This document shows, piece by piece, positions 13,862-25,623 of a stretch of 64,000 nucleotides of DNA. The position numbers and the translations under genes were made by a program. Position 1 is the stretch's first letter. The number at the start of each line of letters is the position of its first letter. This stretch comes from Riptortus pedestris. Taxonomy: Eukaryota > Arthropoda > Insecta > Hemiptera > Alydidae. The notes below the pieces were generated by a model that saw only the letters and a program-made list of their open reading frames with translations, ran no database searches and was not told the DNA's origin. The DNA lies in contig CM032233.1 of assembly GCA_019009955.1 (NCBI GenBank), positions 64,379,501 to 64,443,500 of the forward strand. The letters run 5' to 3'.

Positions 13862-14886
13862 CTTGTCTGTTATGGCTCTAATGGCAACAATGTTTGTTCG
13901 ATTGTTACCAAACTCGATATATAGTGTTTCATGTAAAACTAAAGATCAAAATAAAAGGGGGGTTAGATGAGGAGAATTTACAAAATTCAAAATATCTCAG
14001 TTACTACGAGTTGGGTCGAAAAAACCTACATAACTAATCTTGTTATGAATTTAATTTTCTATAAATATTGTTTTATTTGCTTTTTCTCTACCTTGAATAT
14101 TATCGGAGATTTTTGCATCTTTTAATCTTCAGTAATCCCCCACTTTTAGTCGTAACAATTTAACAATAAGTGAAAATATCATGAAATCTCTTATTCGAAG
14201 ATTAAATACATGATATTGTTTTCAACAGATCGTTACTAGATGATATACTTGCAAATAGGTTGTGCATAATCAATTAAGACTTTATTGATCGCCCACTTCT
14301 ACTTATCGGATTTTATTTGAAAAAGGAGAATATAAGGTGATATGAGATCACCTGTACGCCATATATCAGCAAGTTGAAAATCTGCTTAGTTTACACAGAT
14401 AATACCAGAGCACTATGAACATATAGTGAATGGCTTACATGTCTCCCAGCCTTGCTAGATCTCTACTGTTTTAGTCTTCCATCAATTTTATTTTAGGGGG
14501 ATGACTATTACCAAAGGTGTAATTGAATCATCAAAAAATGAACCTACTGCCAGTTATTCTGAGGCAGTTTACTTACAGATACTCACTATCCTTTATCTGT
14601 GATACTTTTATCAGAAACCACTAAAAATAGCTAATAATTCATCCTTACCAAAGTTACTCTATTATCAAGCTACGCCATAATAAATTGCAATTCTAATATT
14701 TATTACAATAATTAGTGTCAATGTAAAAAAGCTATAGGCTTGCACATTAACATGCAACATTGTGTATTATTCAATATAACTCACCACAATCAAGATTTCA
14801 TTTAAATCGGAAATTTCTTTCTCCAATTCCGTCCTTAGATTGAAATTCCTCATTAACTCGTCACTTGTTTCGTCCATTTCATTCAT
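12851..14886 (-). CDS. PSMD9: 26S proteasome non-ATPase regulatory subunit 9 (PDZ-domain assembly chaperone)
   Basis: PSMD9 (p27, yeast Nas2) is a cytosolic/nuclear chaperone that binds Rpt subunits while the 19S proteasome base assembles. Exons on the minus strand: 14886-14785, 13614-13512, 13384-13203, 13066-12851 (stop 12853-12851). Phases agree and give 200 residues, near the usual 190-225. Residues 1-34 form a charged helix (LRTELEKEISDLNEIL). Exon 2 has the diagnostic NIGMTGNLVDDEGYPRNDID and YQVKHARAKL. Exons 3-4 hold the PDZ-like domain (about residues 110-185) with VGKVAKGSPSDSAGLKEGD and ILEFGGINSSN. The C-terminus PKRWSGNGYLGCMLLPAS matches the family tail. The start at 14886 is the first ATG of this exon; a second ATG nine bases later is possible. 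Intron 1 contains an old HINE-A copy. Confidence 0.95.
13681..14400 (+). mobile_element. HINE-A copy, diverged, in PSMD9 intron 1
   Basis: The 5' end is recognisable as TTTCCCCTTGGGGGAAATCA, a palindrome with changes on both arms. The CAAATGTCCATCG motif, a 48-bp (AT)n core (13805-13853), the ATCGTTACCAAACTCGATAT-type segment and the 3' subterminal GAAAATCTGCTTAGTTTACA follow. The final stem-loop is lost. It looks older than the copies in the NPC2 introns and is antisense to PSMD9. Confidence 0.8.
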
Positions 14887-15077
14887 TTCGACAATGAAGG
14901 CTTTACTACACAATATCAACAATCACAAATGACTTTGGATTGTTTTGAAAGCTGATACTGTCATTAGTTAAACAGACGTTCATGAACTTCGAGGTGCACT
15001 TTTGAGGTAGTAAAAAGATTTTATATTCATTCATGTTTTTTGACGTCACTAAAAACTATACGCAAAACATCTTTTCA

Positions 15078-15195
15078 GTATATCTCCTTAAGGGAAATTA
15101 GTTACTAAGATTGTAGTTATGTCGAAATTTTAGTCAAATGTCCTTAGCTTCTACATAGAACAATATTGAGGTCCGTTCAAATTTATGCAAATAAA
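15078..15195 (+). mobile_element. HINE-A 5'-end remnant, old
   Basis: TCTCCTTAAGGGAAATTAGT is a decayed 5' palindrome. It is followed by TCAAATGTCC and GAGGTCCGTTCAAATTTAT, in the family order. No core or 3' end is visible. Confidence 0.6.
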
Positions 15196-16107
15196 ATCTA
15201 TCATGTGAAATATTTAAAGTTATGATTATGCCGTAGCAACACGTTCCAACAAACCTAGGAAATCTGCTAATATGTGGAGCCGTTAAGAAGCAACAGAGAA
15301 TCCATCAGAAGTAAAGTCGAACTAATGGGAGTGTATGATGATCCGCACAATATTTTTGCAATAAAAAAACTCAGAAGAGGGCACCATATGACTTCCTTTT
15401 ATTTATATTAAATAAAATAAACATGGTTGCACTTTAGCCAATGATTTCATTTGAAAGTTATATACGATATCTCCATTTCAGGTCATCGGACCAAATAATG
15501 CCATAAAACACAATTTATAGATCTTTTCACGATGAAAAAAAAAATGGTCCTGACAAATTTCTTGTATCTCCAATACTTACGAATAATTTTTATTTTATTT
15601 TATTTTTCGCTTCCTCGAAACCCATAGATTATACTAAAAAAAAGCCTGTATTTAATTTGTGTTGGCAATTTTAATTTCAGCATTATATGCACACAATTCC
15701 TTCTGGTATATCAAATATAGGATTTGGTCCAGCAGAACTGTAAATTTTCCTTTTTGAGTACGTTGTTTGAAATTTCGCTCCATCATAAATTATTTGCAAG
15801 CTCCATTGGTTCTCTTGATTCTCCATTGTTTCAAATTTTACCAATTACTAATATTTTCACTTATTACTCAGATCTAAGATTGTTGTAAGCTAAATAAATT
15901 CCCAAATGCTTTTATGTCATCCTTAAATTGCTATCTCTACAATTTATCATCCCTTTAAATCTGAGGGAATCATTCCTCTCATAAACCTCCGAAATATTTA
16001 CTTCTGCATTTAATACCCCCAGAATTTGATTATTGAGGGGTCTAGACCAAACCAAATGGAAAAAACAACAACAAATTGTTCGGAAATATATTATTTGGTT
16101 TAGAGCT

Positions 16108-16254
16108 TATGTGAGCCATGTATGTAAGGCGTTGGTCTTAATAAACGTGGTAAACATTCTGCCACGGATACGATTCCCATGTGGGCAATAGCAATTTATT
16201 TAGTGAGGAAATCACTAAATAAATTCCTATGTCGCATCCTGCCAAGAAATAAAA
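16108..16254 (+). mobile_element. tRNA-derived SINE, 3' truncated, interrupted by HINE-A
   Basis: A B-box-like TACGATTCCC is followed by the body hairpin TTTATTTAGTGA / TCACTAAATAAA. The SINE stops within its 3' half at the AAAA where the HINE-A copy begins. The rest of the SINE is not found on the far side of that copy. Confidence 0.75.
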
Positions 16255-16694
16255 GTCCGTCACGCAGGGGCTGCGTAAACTAAGCAGATTTCCCACGTAA
16301 AGATATACAATAGAGAAATCTCCATACGAATGCCAAACAGTTACGGAAACGGCCGAACTAGCTTTCAGCGGAAACGAATAGAAGTGAACAAAGCTCGTCT
16401 GTTACACTTAATAAAAATGCAAATATCTCGGTTAATATTCAAGATAGAGAATAAATGTATATAACAATTTTTATATACAGAATAAGATTGGCTCTATACA
16501 ATTTTTCGATCCGACGTATAGTAACGGAGATATTTCAAAATTTTCGAAAATCCCTCCTCTAAACCCCCCCCCCCCTTGTTCGATTTTAGCCATTAACGAA
16601 CTTGATTTGTCTTTTTACATAAAAGGTTTAAATATCGAGTTTGGTAACGATCAAACAAAAATTGCGACCACTAGAGCGTTAACAGACGACTATG

Positions 16695-16763
<69 letters not shown>

Positions 16764-16978
16764 TGTTGTTTTTTTGGACGTTTGGTCACTGTTGGTGAAA
16801 AAAAATCTTAGTTTATGCCGATATTTCGAGAATTTTATTTTCTCTTTTTCAGGGCTGTAAAAATACAGGTGTTACTTTATAATATTGCACTTTGTTGTTA
16901 AATTAGAGTGTAACAGGTGTGACCAAACCTCCAAAAAAACAACAACACCATATATAAATATAACCCGGTCGAAAACAT

Positions 16979-17050
<72 letters not shown>

Positions 17051-17165
17051 CCTCATTTTCGTCAACTGCTGGGTAGGATCGATGGACATTTGAAGAAAAA
17101 TGTCGAAAATCGCGTCATGATTACGACCTCAATAGCTGATTTCCCTTAAGAGAGATCTGCTAAAA
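16255..17165 (-). mobile_element. HINE-A, both ends present, with a nested MITE-like element
   Basis: In family orientation (minus strand) it starts TTTTAGCAGATCTC at 17165 and ends CGCAGCCCCTGCGTGACGGA at 16255. The body has the usual module, including a run of 13 C at 16565-16577. The central microsatellite is split in two, (ATCT)n(AT)n at 16697-16760 and (AT)n at 16982-17048, by a separate inverted-repeat element. It ends about 200 bp upstream of the POLA2 start codon. Confidence 0.85.
16761..16950. mobile_element. MITE-like element with about 30-bp terminal inverted repeats
   Basis: The left end GGTGTTGTTTTTTTGG (from 16762) and GTTTGGTCAC mirror the right end GTGACCAAACC (from 16919) and AACAACAACACC (to 16949), with a few mismatches. 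TATATA flanks both sides, as expected for insertion into the (AT)n tract of HINE-A with a TA duplication. At 190 bp there is no coding capacity. The superfamily is not identified. Confidence 0.75.
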
Positions 17166-17279
17166 AGGCCGAAACTATGTTTAAATAAATGTCTGTGGAT
17201 ACTCATTGTCGTCACAGTTTGTAATCACAAAGTTTTCTCTTATTATCTCTTAGAAATAATACTTCCTTCCTCTCTTAAA

Positions 17280-17368
17280 TTGGCGCCACTTTCTGCTCGT
17301 ATCTTTAAAATGGAGCCGAGCCATTCCCGCGCAGCTTCTTGTATGTCTATTCCACTCGACTTAGAACC
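17280..17368 (+). promoter_or_regulatory. POLA2 proximal promoter / 5' UTR with E2F-like sites and an upstream ORF
   Basis: TTGGCGCC (17280-17287) and TTCCCGCGC (17324-17332) resemble E2F/DP binding sites, which is fitting for an S-phase replication gene. An upstream ORF starts at ATG 17310 in a good context (AAAATGG) and ends at TAA 17391-17393. It overlaps the POLA2 start at 17369 in another frame. The transcription start is not visible, so whether the upstream ORF is in the mRNA is inference. Confidence 0.45.
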
Positions 17369-20300
17369 ATGTTATATTCACGAGAAAAGCTAATTCGAGA
17401 ATTCAATCTCATTGGTCTTGCAGTAGATGATGATGCACTGGACATTTGTGAGTTAAATTTTTTTTTTTTTAAAAAAACATTCATTTCCTTTAATGATTTG
17501 GTAAATTGACATGAGGCGCACTTTGCTTAACAGGGTAAAAAAATAAATAACTTAAATTGTATTATTATCTACGGGTGGAATGCAGTTTAACCCCACCGTT
17601 GGTGGATTCATCGAAAATCGGGCGATCATGTGATTATTATTATTATTTTTCTCATTGCTTTTTTAACTCAATTTTAAACATCAACGCGTAATGCGGCGAT
17701 TTCATGATGTCCCCAATGTTTACAAACGTTACTTCTGCAGATTTTCAGCTTGGCGGCATCAAGGCTGGGGTTAAACTGCGTTTTCACCAAATTTTCTTCT
17801 TCTCTTATACTTCTTTCCTTTTGGTTGTAGATCATATAGTCTGTGAATTCCTCTCACCAGCAAAAGACTCTCTTTTCAGTTTCAAAGAAGGTCATCTCTA
17901 AAAACTCTAGTTTAAAAAAGGTCAGAAGCCCGAGCTATTGACATCAAAACAAGCATTCACTACTTCATTTCTTGGGCAGATATTTGGGATTACATGAGGA
18001 CATGTCTATCTGTTGGTTTCATTATATATTCTTTTCTGGAGCTTATTTGTGTTTTTTGATCTTATGAAGAATTTCAACTAAAAGACCAACACTTGTATCG
18101 TATTAAACAGCAATGAAACAAAACTACTAAATTGTAAATATTTATGAATAATTTAGCATCTATTTTTTTTTATTCCTGTAATTTTCGTCGTGTCATATTC
18201 TGGTTTCTCAGAGCCTGAAACATTGACATTTTCCGTAACATATGTTTCAATATCCTAAAATAAAAAACAAAACAAAACTCAACAAGATTTTGACTCCAAT
18301 AATTAGCCAAGTGCTTGACTCTTTAGGCTCTAAACATAGAATTTGGGAATCCTTTCCCAAAAATACATCTATCTATATATAGTTTTATAATTTCCTCCAA
18401 AGTCAATTATATAAGGGGGATTAAATTACTTATACTAATACGGATTATGTCTGCAACAACCATGGGATATTTAGCCTGTCATCATTTATTTATTTATTTT
18501 TTATTTGTTTATTAACATCCACTTTTTTCTACTATTGCTAATTGGGAGGGGTTGTCTACAGGTTACCACCCTTTTCTAGCGAGAACTAGGCCTAAGAATT
18601 TTATTTGATGAGTTTGTCACTAAATAAATTCCTTTTTGCCCCGGCGGGTATCAAACTCCCCACTCTAGGTTTACCTTGTAAGATTAAAGCTAACGTTTTA
18701 ACTCACATGGCTAACCTGTGGCACCTATCATCATTTAGATTATTGCATTCTTTAAAATTAATTATTTTAAAAATATGAAATTCTATCTGTGGCTATTTGT
18801 GATTCCAATAATAATTATTTTTTTAAAGTTAATTGCTCTATTTTGTCTGTCAGTTCTAGTTCTTTTTTGTCTACTGTCTACGTTCATTTCAGATTTATCT
18901 GGAGGACTATCTATTTTTATTTTTTATGAGCATTCTTTCGAGTTTTACTATTATACTATTACTTTTTAATATTTTTTCATGTTACTAGGTTATTGGTTTT
19001 TTAATTCCTGTGGATATTTTTAGAATTACGGTCATCTATTTAAGTAATCATAGTTATTAAAAACTTATCGTTTCTTTATTATTTAAATTGGGAAACCAAC
19101 TTATATTTTTTGATTAAATAATTATGATTAAATTAGCTATCAAGTTAAGCCCCCCATCTCATAAATCATTTAGTTATCTAGCTTACAGATCTGCTAATAA
19201 TTCTGGATTAAAAATTATATATTTCTTTATTCATTTACTAATTTATTTCAAACATGTCCCTTTTAAAGTTTTATTGTTCATTACTTATTTCCTTACTTTT
19301 CCTAAAACTTAATATTTTATAAGTAAATAGTAGGTAGGTCCTAGGCAAGTTCATAATTGTAATTAGGATTTTAATCTGCTCATATCTGAATGTTTGTTTG
19401 ATTTCTCTTTTTGATTTTAGGTTTAGAGATCTGCAATCGTCAAAATGTATCAGAAGGATCACTTGTTGATTCCTGGGTTGCGTATTCTTTAACAGAACTG
19501 AGTGAGAATGTTGCACCTTCTGTGGAAAAACTTCTTCACTTTGAAGGGAAAGAATTTGGTCATCAAATTATCACACCAGGAAAACAAAAAATTGGAACAA
19601 ACCTTGTTAAAAAGTATCCTTTTTTTTTTTTACACAGTGTTCTATTATGTCATTATGTATTGTATCATGGTAATTTACAATTTGTGAAGATAATATAACA
19701 CTTCTGCAATAGTTTATAATACACTGCCATTTTTGAAATCTGTAATCTACTTTTAACCATATTTTTACATATATTCTTAATAATTTGCATATTCATGAAT
19801 TATTAGCTAGTGTTTGAACTTCTTAAACTTTTACGAGCAAACCTATTAAAAAGTAAAAAAAATATACCTTTGGGAAAAGGGGAAACACTTCAAGACTTTG
19901 GGAAAACATATTTCAAATGCCTTATCAAATTATAATTATTGCTTGCAAACATTTGGAGTGTTAAATTAAAATGTCAATTGCCACTAATTTTGTAAAATGT
20001 TTCACATTTGTGACATTGCTATTACTATTGAAAAATATTGCCATGATTTACACTGGCGTTCAAATGTTTGACCTCAATTTTTTTTAAAATCAATATATTT
20101 TGAAACAAGTTAATCGACTCAAGTTGTAGTTTAGGACCACCTGCTATTCATATTAATTTATATGATTTAATCACTCAAGACTTTAATTAAAATTTCTGTT
20201 CATCTGTTTTAAGCAAACTTCATAAATCAGGAGAACTTAATATTTCACTAATATTGATAATCCCAATATTCTAATAATAGTCTACAATTCTAATGGTGTT

Positions 20301-23300
20301 TCATGGAAATAAACATTTACATTCAGACAAATTTATGTTTTTGTCCTTAGTTTAATTTAGAGTTCTCAAGATTCCGAAATGTAATGAGTTTCAATTCACT
20401 GTCTTTTTTTTTTATTTTTTTGTTCCCCTAAAAATGGGTAAAAAGAAGAAATTTCCCATTGAAGTGTATAGTGCAATTTACCTACTAAACTTGCATAGAG
20501 ATATCCAAAGATATGCTGAAGTAGAGTGAAAGTATCAAATGTTTTTAAAAATTTGTCCCATTCCCTCATAGTGATCTGTATTTGTTTTTTTGGACTACTA
20601 TTATATCATAAAATTGAAAGAAATGGATAATTATTGTGAAAAATGTACATTGTTGCAGAAATTTAAATTGTTGAAATATGAATGTTTTTTAGCAGAATTA
20701 TTTCACTTATCTGTGTTAATTAGCAGAATATTTAAACTTATCTTATATTATGTCCTTAATCAGTATCATTGTCAAGGGATTCATATGGCCACAGCCCATC
20801 GATTCAAAAAACACCCAAGGTATTGGCAAAACTTACTTTCTTCAGCTTCAAATCTTGTTTTTTGAGCTTCATTTGACACAATCTTGCAGGAACTATTATA
20901 TCCTTGTCTTGTACTCATTTTCCAGAGAACTATTCATGAGATTAATGATAATGGGAGCCCATCAAATTATCCTGGGGGTGGCTTTAATACAACGCCTAAA
21001 TCATGTAGAGCAACTCCTATTCGTCAAAATGGTACTCCAGGTACTCAATCTACTCCAAGGAGTTTATGTGAAACTCGGAATATATTAAATACATCTACAA
21101 AAACAGCCTCTTCTGCAAATGCTTCCCGGTAAGTTTTGTTAGTAGTTATTATTGTTATGTTTTGTAGATAATACATATTTTCTACTAAGCTTCTAAGGTT
21201 GATAGTTCTTATTTATAACTATTCTGACTATAACATTTTACTTCTGGTGTACGTCACTGCTGTGATTTAAGCTTAAAGGGTTCATATTGCTTTGGGTTGA
21301 CATTCCTTCTCAGAAGTGCAGGGATCAATGGTTTCAGGTTTTGAAATTAAAAGTTCGTGCAATTTTCTACTGGTGATTTCTGAGAGATGATTTGCTTTCT
21401 TCTGACTTTTTTTAAATTTTTATTTCCCTTTTTTATGGTTAGTTGAATAGCATTAGCAACCTCTTTGAGTTTTGTTTATATTTTGTTGTGCGCCTGATAG
21501 AATTGGGATAGCTCTCTCAGAGATGAGAGAAAACACCTCAAGTTGAGCCTTATCAGTATTGGCTGCTTTTCATAGATTTCCTCTTAAGATTTATTGTGTT
21601 TTTTTAATCTGATATTAAATAAGGATAGTTACACTAGCTGTCCTTATTGTATGCCATTGGATATTGTATAACATAGAAAAAGAAATATAATAGCATATTA
21701 TAGCATATGAACATAAAGAAATATGTATGTAGGATGAAAAAATTGTTGGCTACGCTTCCACTATAATATTATAGTGGAAGCGTAGCCAACAATTTTTTCA
21801 TCCTACATACATTAGAAGTCACTTCCACCTGCCAGAATACCAATTCATAATAAAGAAATATGTATAGCATATGACCTGTACTCATAAACTATAAAAACTG
21901 TAATAGCAATAACTAAAAAAGCTGGATTTCAATTTTTATTGTGTGTTGTTGTAGACTAAAACGAGAACCATTATTTGGACATTTTCTTAAACTTTTAGCA
22001 AATTATTCCTATTTTCTATTTTTTTAATTTAATTTTTTTTTTTAATAGACTTGGGCAACTTATTGCACTTGAGGAGGAATCTGAATTAAGCGGCAAGATT
22101 TTATGTCAATATGGAGTATTATCATCTGATTTGACACCAAGTGATACTCCAGACATAGAGCTTGAAGTGCTCCAACATTATTATGGGCATTTAGAGCATT
22201 GGAGGACTATGATTGATATACTAAAAGAAACCTCCTTCTATTCTGAAGACTACTGTGAAGATGTTGCAAAATTTCTTATTGAAAAAAATAATATAACAGA
22301 ACCACCTGTTTCTTTTTCGACTCCTTCTGTTGTAAGTTACTACAGTGTTAAATTATAGTAAGCTACAATTCAGTGGTTTCTCTTAATTGTTAGACAACAA
22401 TAGTTAACAATTGGGACGGGTTATCTACAGGTTACCACCTTTTTCTAGCCAGGGTGGGATTTAGGATGTTATTTAATGAATTTTGTCACTAAATAATTTC
22501 CTTTACCCAGGCGAGAATCGAACTCGCCACTCTAGTTTTACCATTTGAGATAATATATTATAGATATTAATATTACTTGTACTTTAAACCGTTATTATTT
22601 CAAAAACATATAAGTGCCATTAAGTCGGCGTATCAAGACCCAAAAGGAGTTGTGAGACTCAATGGAAAGGAGTCTTCTCCATTTAGCTTCTACAAGGGAG
22701 TCAAACAAGGGGACAGCCTTAGCCCATTGTTGTTCATTATAGTGATGGACGAAATATGGAAAATCTGCAAAAGAAGAACACCCCGAGCACTGGTGGGCTA
22801 CTGGAATATGACGCCCGTTCTAGCCCAAGCAATGTTATATGCCGACGATGTAGTGATTGTGGCGGACTCGCAGGAAAGGCTGCAAACTAGTGTTACGGAG
22901 TGGTATGAGGAGCTAAAGAGAAAAGGAATGGACATAAATGTCAAGAAAAGTAAGGTTATGTGTGTAGGAAGAGAAGAGGAAGACGTTAATGTCACCTGCA
23001 ATGGCGTACCACTTGAGATGGTTGACACCTATAAGTATCTTGGCACACTCATATGCAGAGATGGTAGGATAGATCAGGTCTTGAATAGGGTGAGTCAGGC
23101 CAATGGAATTTTCTACCAAATACGTAACACCCTAATTGCCAAGGAAGAATTGAGTAGATCAACCAAACTCAGAATCTACAAAGCGGTCTTTCTACCAGTG
23201 CTTTTGTATGGTGCAGAGAGTTGGACCTTATTGGACAACCATGCAAGCAAACTCAAGGCAGCAGAAATGAGATACCTAAGGTGCATTGTGGGAAAAACAA

Positions 23301-25539
23301 GGCGAGACCGCATCAGAAATGAGCGGATAAGAGAGGACCTTGGGGTGAGACCGATTGGAGAGATAGTTGAGGAGCGCCAACTTAAGTGGTTTGGTCATGT
23401 CAACCGAATGGGGGACACAAGAAAGGCCAAATGGTTATATGAAGCACGGCCAGAAGGCAAACGACCCCGTGGTAGACCTAGACTTACGTACCAGGACTAC
23501 GTAGCTCGATTAGGAGCAGAAAGGGGCAAGACCGCACCAGAGATGAGGAGACTCGCGGCGGACAGACCCAGCTGGGCAAAGTGGACTGAGGTGGCTTATC
23601 GGCACGATGGAGGTAGAAGAAGAAGAAGAAGATAAAAATGATATTGAAGTCATTTTATAACTAAATCATTAAATAATTTTAATATATTCTATTATTATTA
23701 TTTTTTCATTTTTTATTAACGTCCACTTTTTGCAACTAAGGCTAATTGGGACGGGTTATCTACAGGTTACCACCCTTTTCTAGCCAGGGTGGGATTTAGG
23801 ATGTTATTTAATGAATTTTGTCACTAAATAATTTCCTTTACCCAGGCGAGAATCGAACTCGCCACTCTAGTTTTACCATTTGAGATAATATATTATAGAT
23901 ATTAATATTACTTGTACTTTAAACCGTTATTATTTCAAAAACATATATTTTGTTTTTTTTACATTTTTATTCCTTTTTTTTCCAGGAGCATTGCTACTTT
24001 TTGGGGAAAATCATTTGTGAGAAAGGTAGATGTGACCCCAGTAATTTTGAAATGGAAAGTATTGGACTTACAACACCTGAGAAAATATATGTTGACATAA
24101 CTCGTGCTGGTGAATACTCTATTTTTCCTGGGCAGATTATTATTGTCAAAGGAACAAAAGCAAATAAAAATAAAATAATAGCATCAGAGCTTATTTATAA
24201 AACTCCTGGACCTGATCATGTTATTCCATCATTAACAGGTGATTAAAAAGTTCTTTAATTTCTCTTGATCTATTTTCTTATTTATATTGTCGTGAATGCT
24301 CAGGCTTAGTTAGTTTAAGAAAGATTAAAACACACTTTTTCAGGATGCTTATATATGAATGATTTTATTCTGTTTATGGTTAAAAGTTGGGTATGCAGTT
24401 CTAGGGGAATCCATGATATTTTTTTCCTATGATTAATTTCTATAAAAGAGGTATGGAACAATCATACATTAAGGGGGAGAGGGAGAAGGAGGGAGGTTGT
24501 TACAGTTATTGATAATAAAAACATTACTAACCGTTTACTCATAATCCTTACTTTTTTTAAGAAATTTTATTTGAGGAGTATGACATGTCACATTACAAAC
24601 GAGGATATTGAATGAGGAAATATTCATTATTCTAAAATAACTGTACTAGAGAAGTGAAGAACTGAATAATCAAATGTATTCGGAAAGGATTAGTGACTTG
24701 AAACCCTTTTTCAGTAAGGAAAATAATTTTAATTTTTTAATAATTTTGTATTCAATTTGATTTTCAGAAACTCTTCGGATTATGGTAGCAGCTGGTCCAT
24801 TTGCAGCTTATGATCAATTAAATAGCAAAGTAATTAGTAATATAATTGAACATGCACATAAAATGCATCCAAACATTCTGTTTTTGATTGGCCCATTATT
24901 CATTGAGAATGATCAGTTTCCTGATTCTAACTTTTCTGAAACATATCAGAAGGGTCATGATCAACTTATTGGAAGTATAACTGAAAGACTTTCTGAGTAA
25001 GTTAAGAGTATATGAATTTAGTCTTCCTATCTGTTTTTTTTTTTTCCTAATTAGAATAATGCTTTTGATGTTTTCTTTCTCATTTTTTATTTATTTTTAA
25101 TGGCTCAAGCTTTATTTTTCCTCTTGAAAATAATGTTTGCATTCAACTAGGATTTTTTTTATGCTCACCCTCTCAAGTATGTTGGCTTCTCATATAACTA
25201 TTACCTTAATTGGAAATCAACTATTGAGCTTGTATTTGTGACTAGATTTGTTGAATGTTTCTGCAAATGCCCACCAGACTTACCACTCTTGTCTGCGGGA
25301 TGAAAAAAAATGGAAACCTTACAAATTTTCTCTTCAGGTTGTACTCTTTCCACGACTTTGAACAACTTTTGGCAAGTACAGGCAATGCCAATACAAATAA
25401 TTGGGGGTTATTTGATGTGTTTCAGAAAGATATACAATATTCATCCTAATTAAAAAATGAAGTAACTAATTTTTTTTTGAGCATCCTCTTGGTTCATTCT
25501 GGAGTAAAACATTTGAAATGTTCCCCCTCCCCCACTCAC

Positions 25540-25623
<84 letters not shown>

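Larger units (their letters stand above)
14887..17368. promoter_or_regulatory. Divergent intergenic region between PSMD9 and POLA2
   Basis: The two start codons face away from each other across 2.5 kb. The space holds a HINE-A 5' remnant (15078-15195), a broken SINE (16108-16254) and a large HINE-A copy (16255-17165) ending about 200 bp before the POLA2 ATG. Each gene therefore probably keeps only a short proximal promoter of its own. No TATA box is evident at either gene. Confidence 0.5.

Noticed and set aside
16982..17048. Evenly spaced repeats resembling a CRISPR or satellite array
   Set aside because: Pure AT dinucleotides inside a transposon; no spacers.
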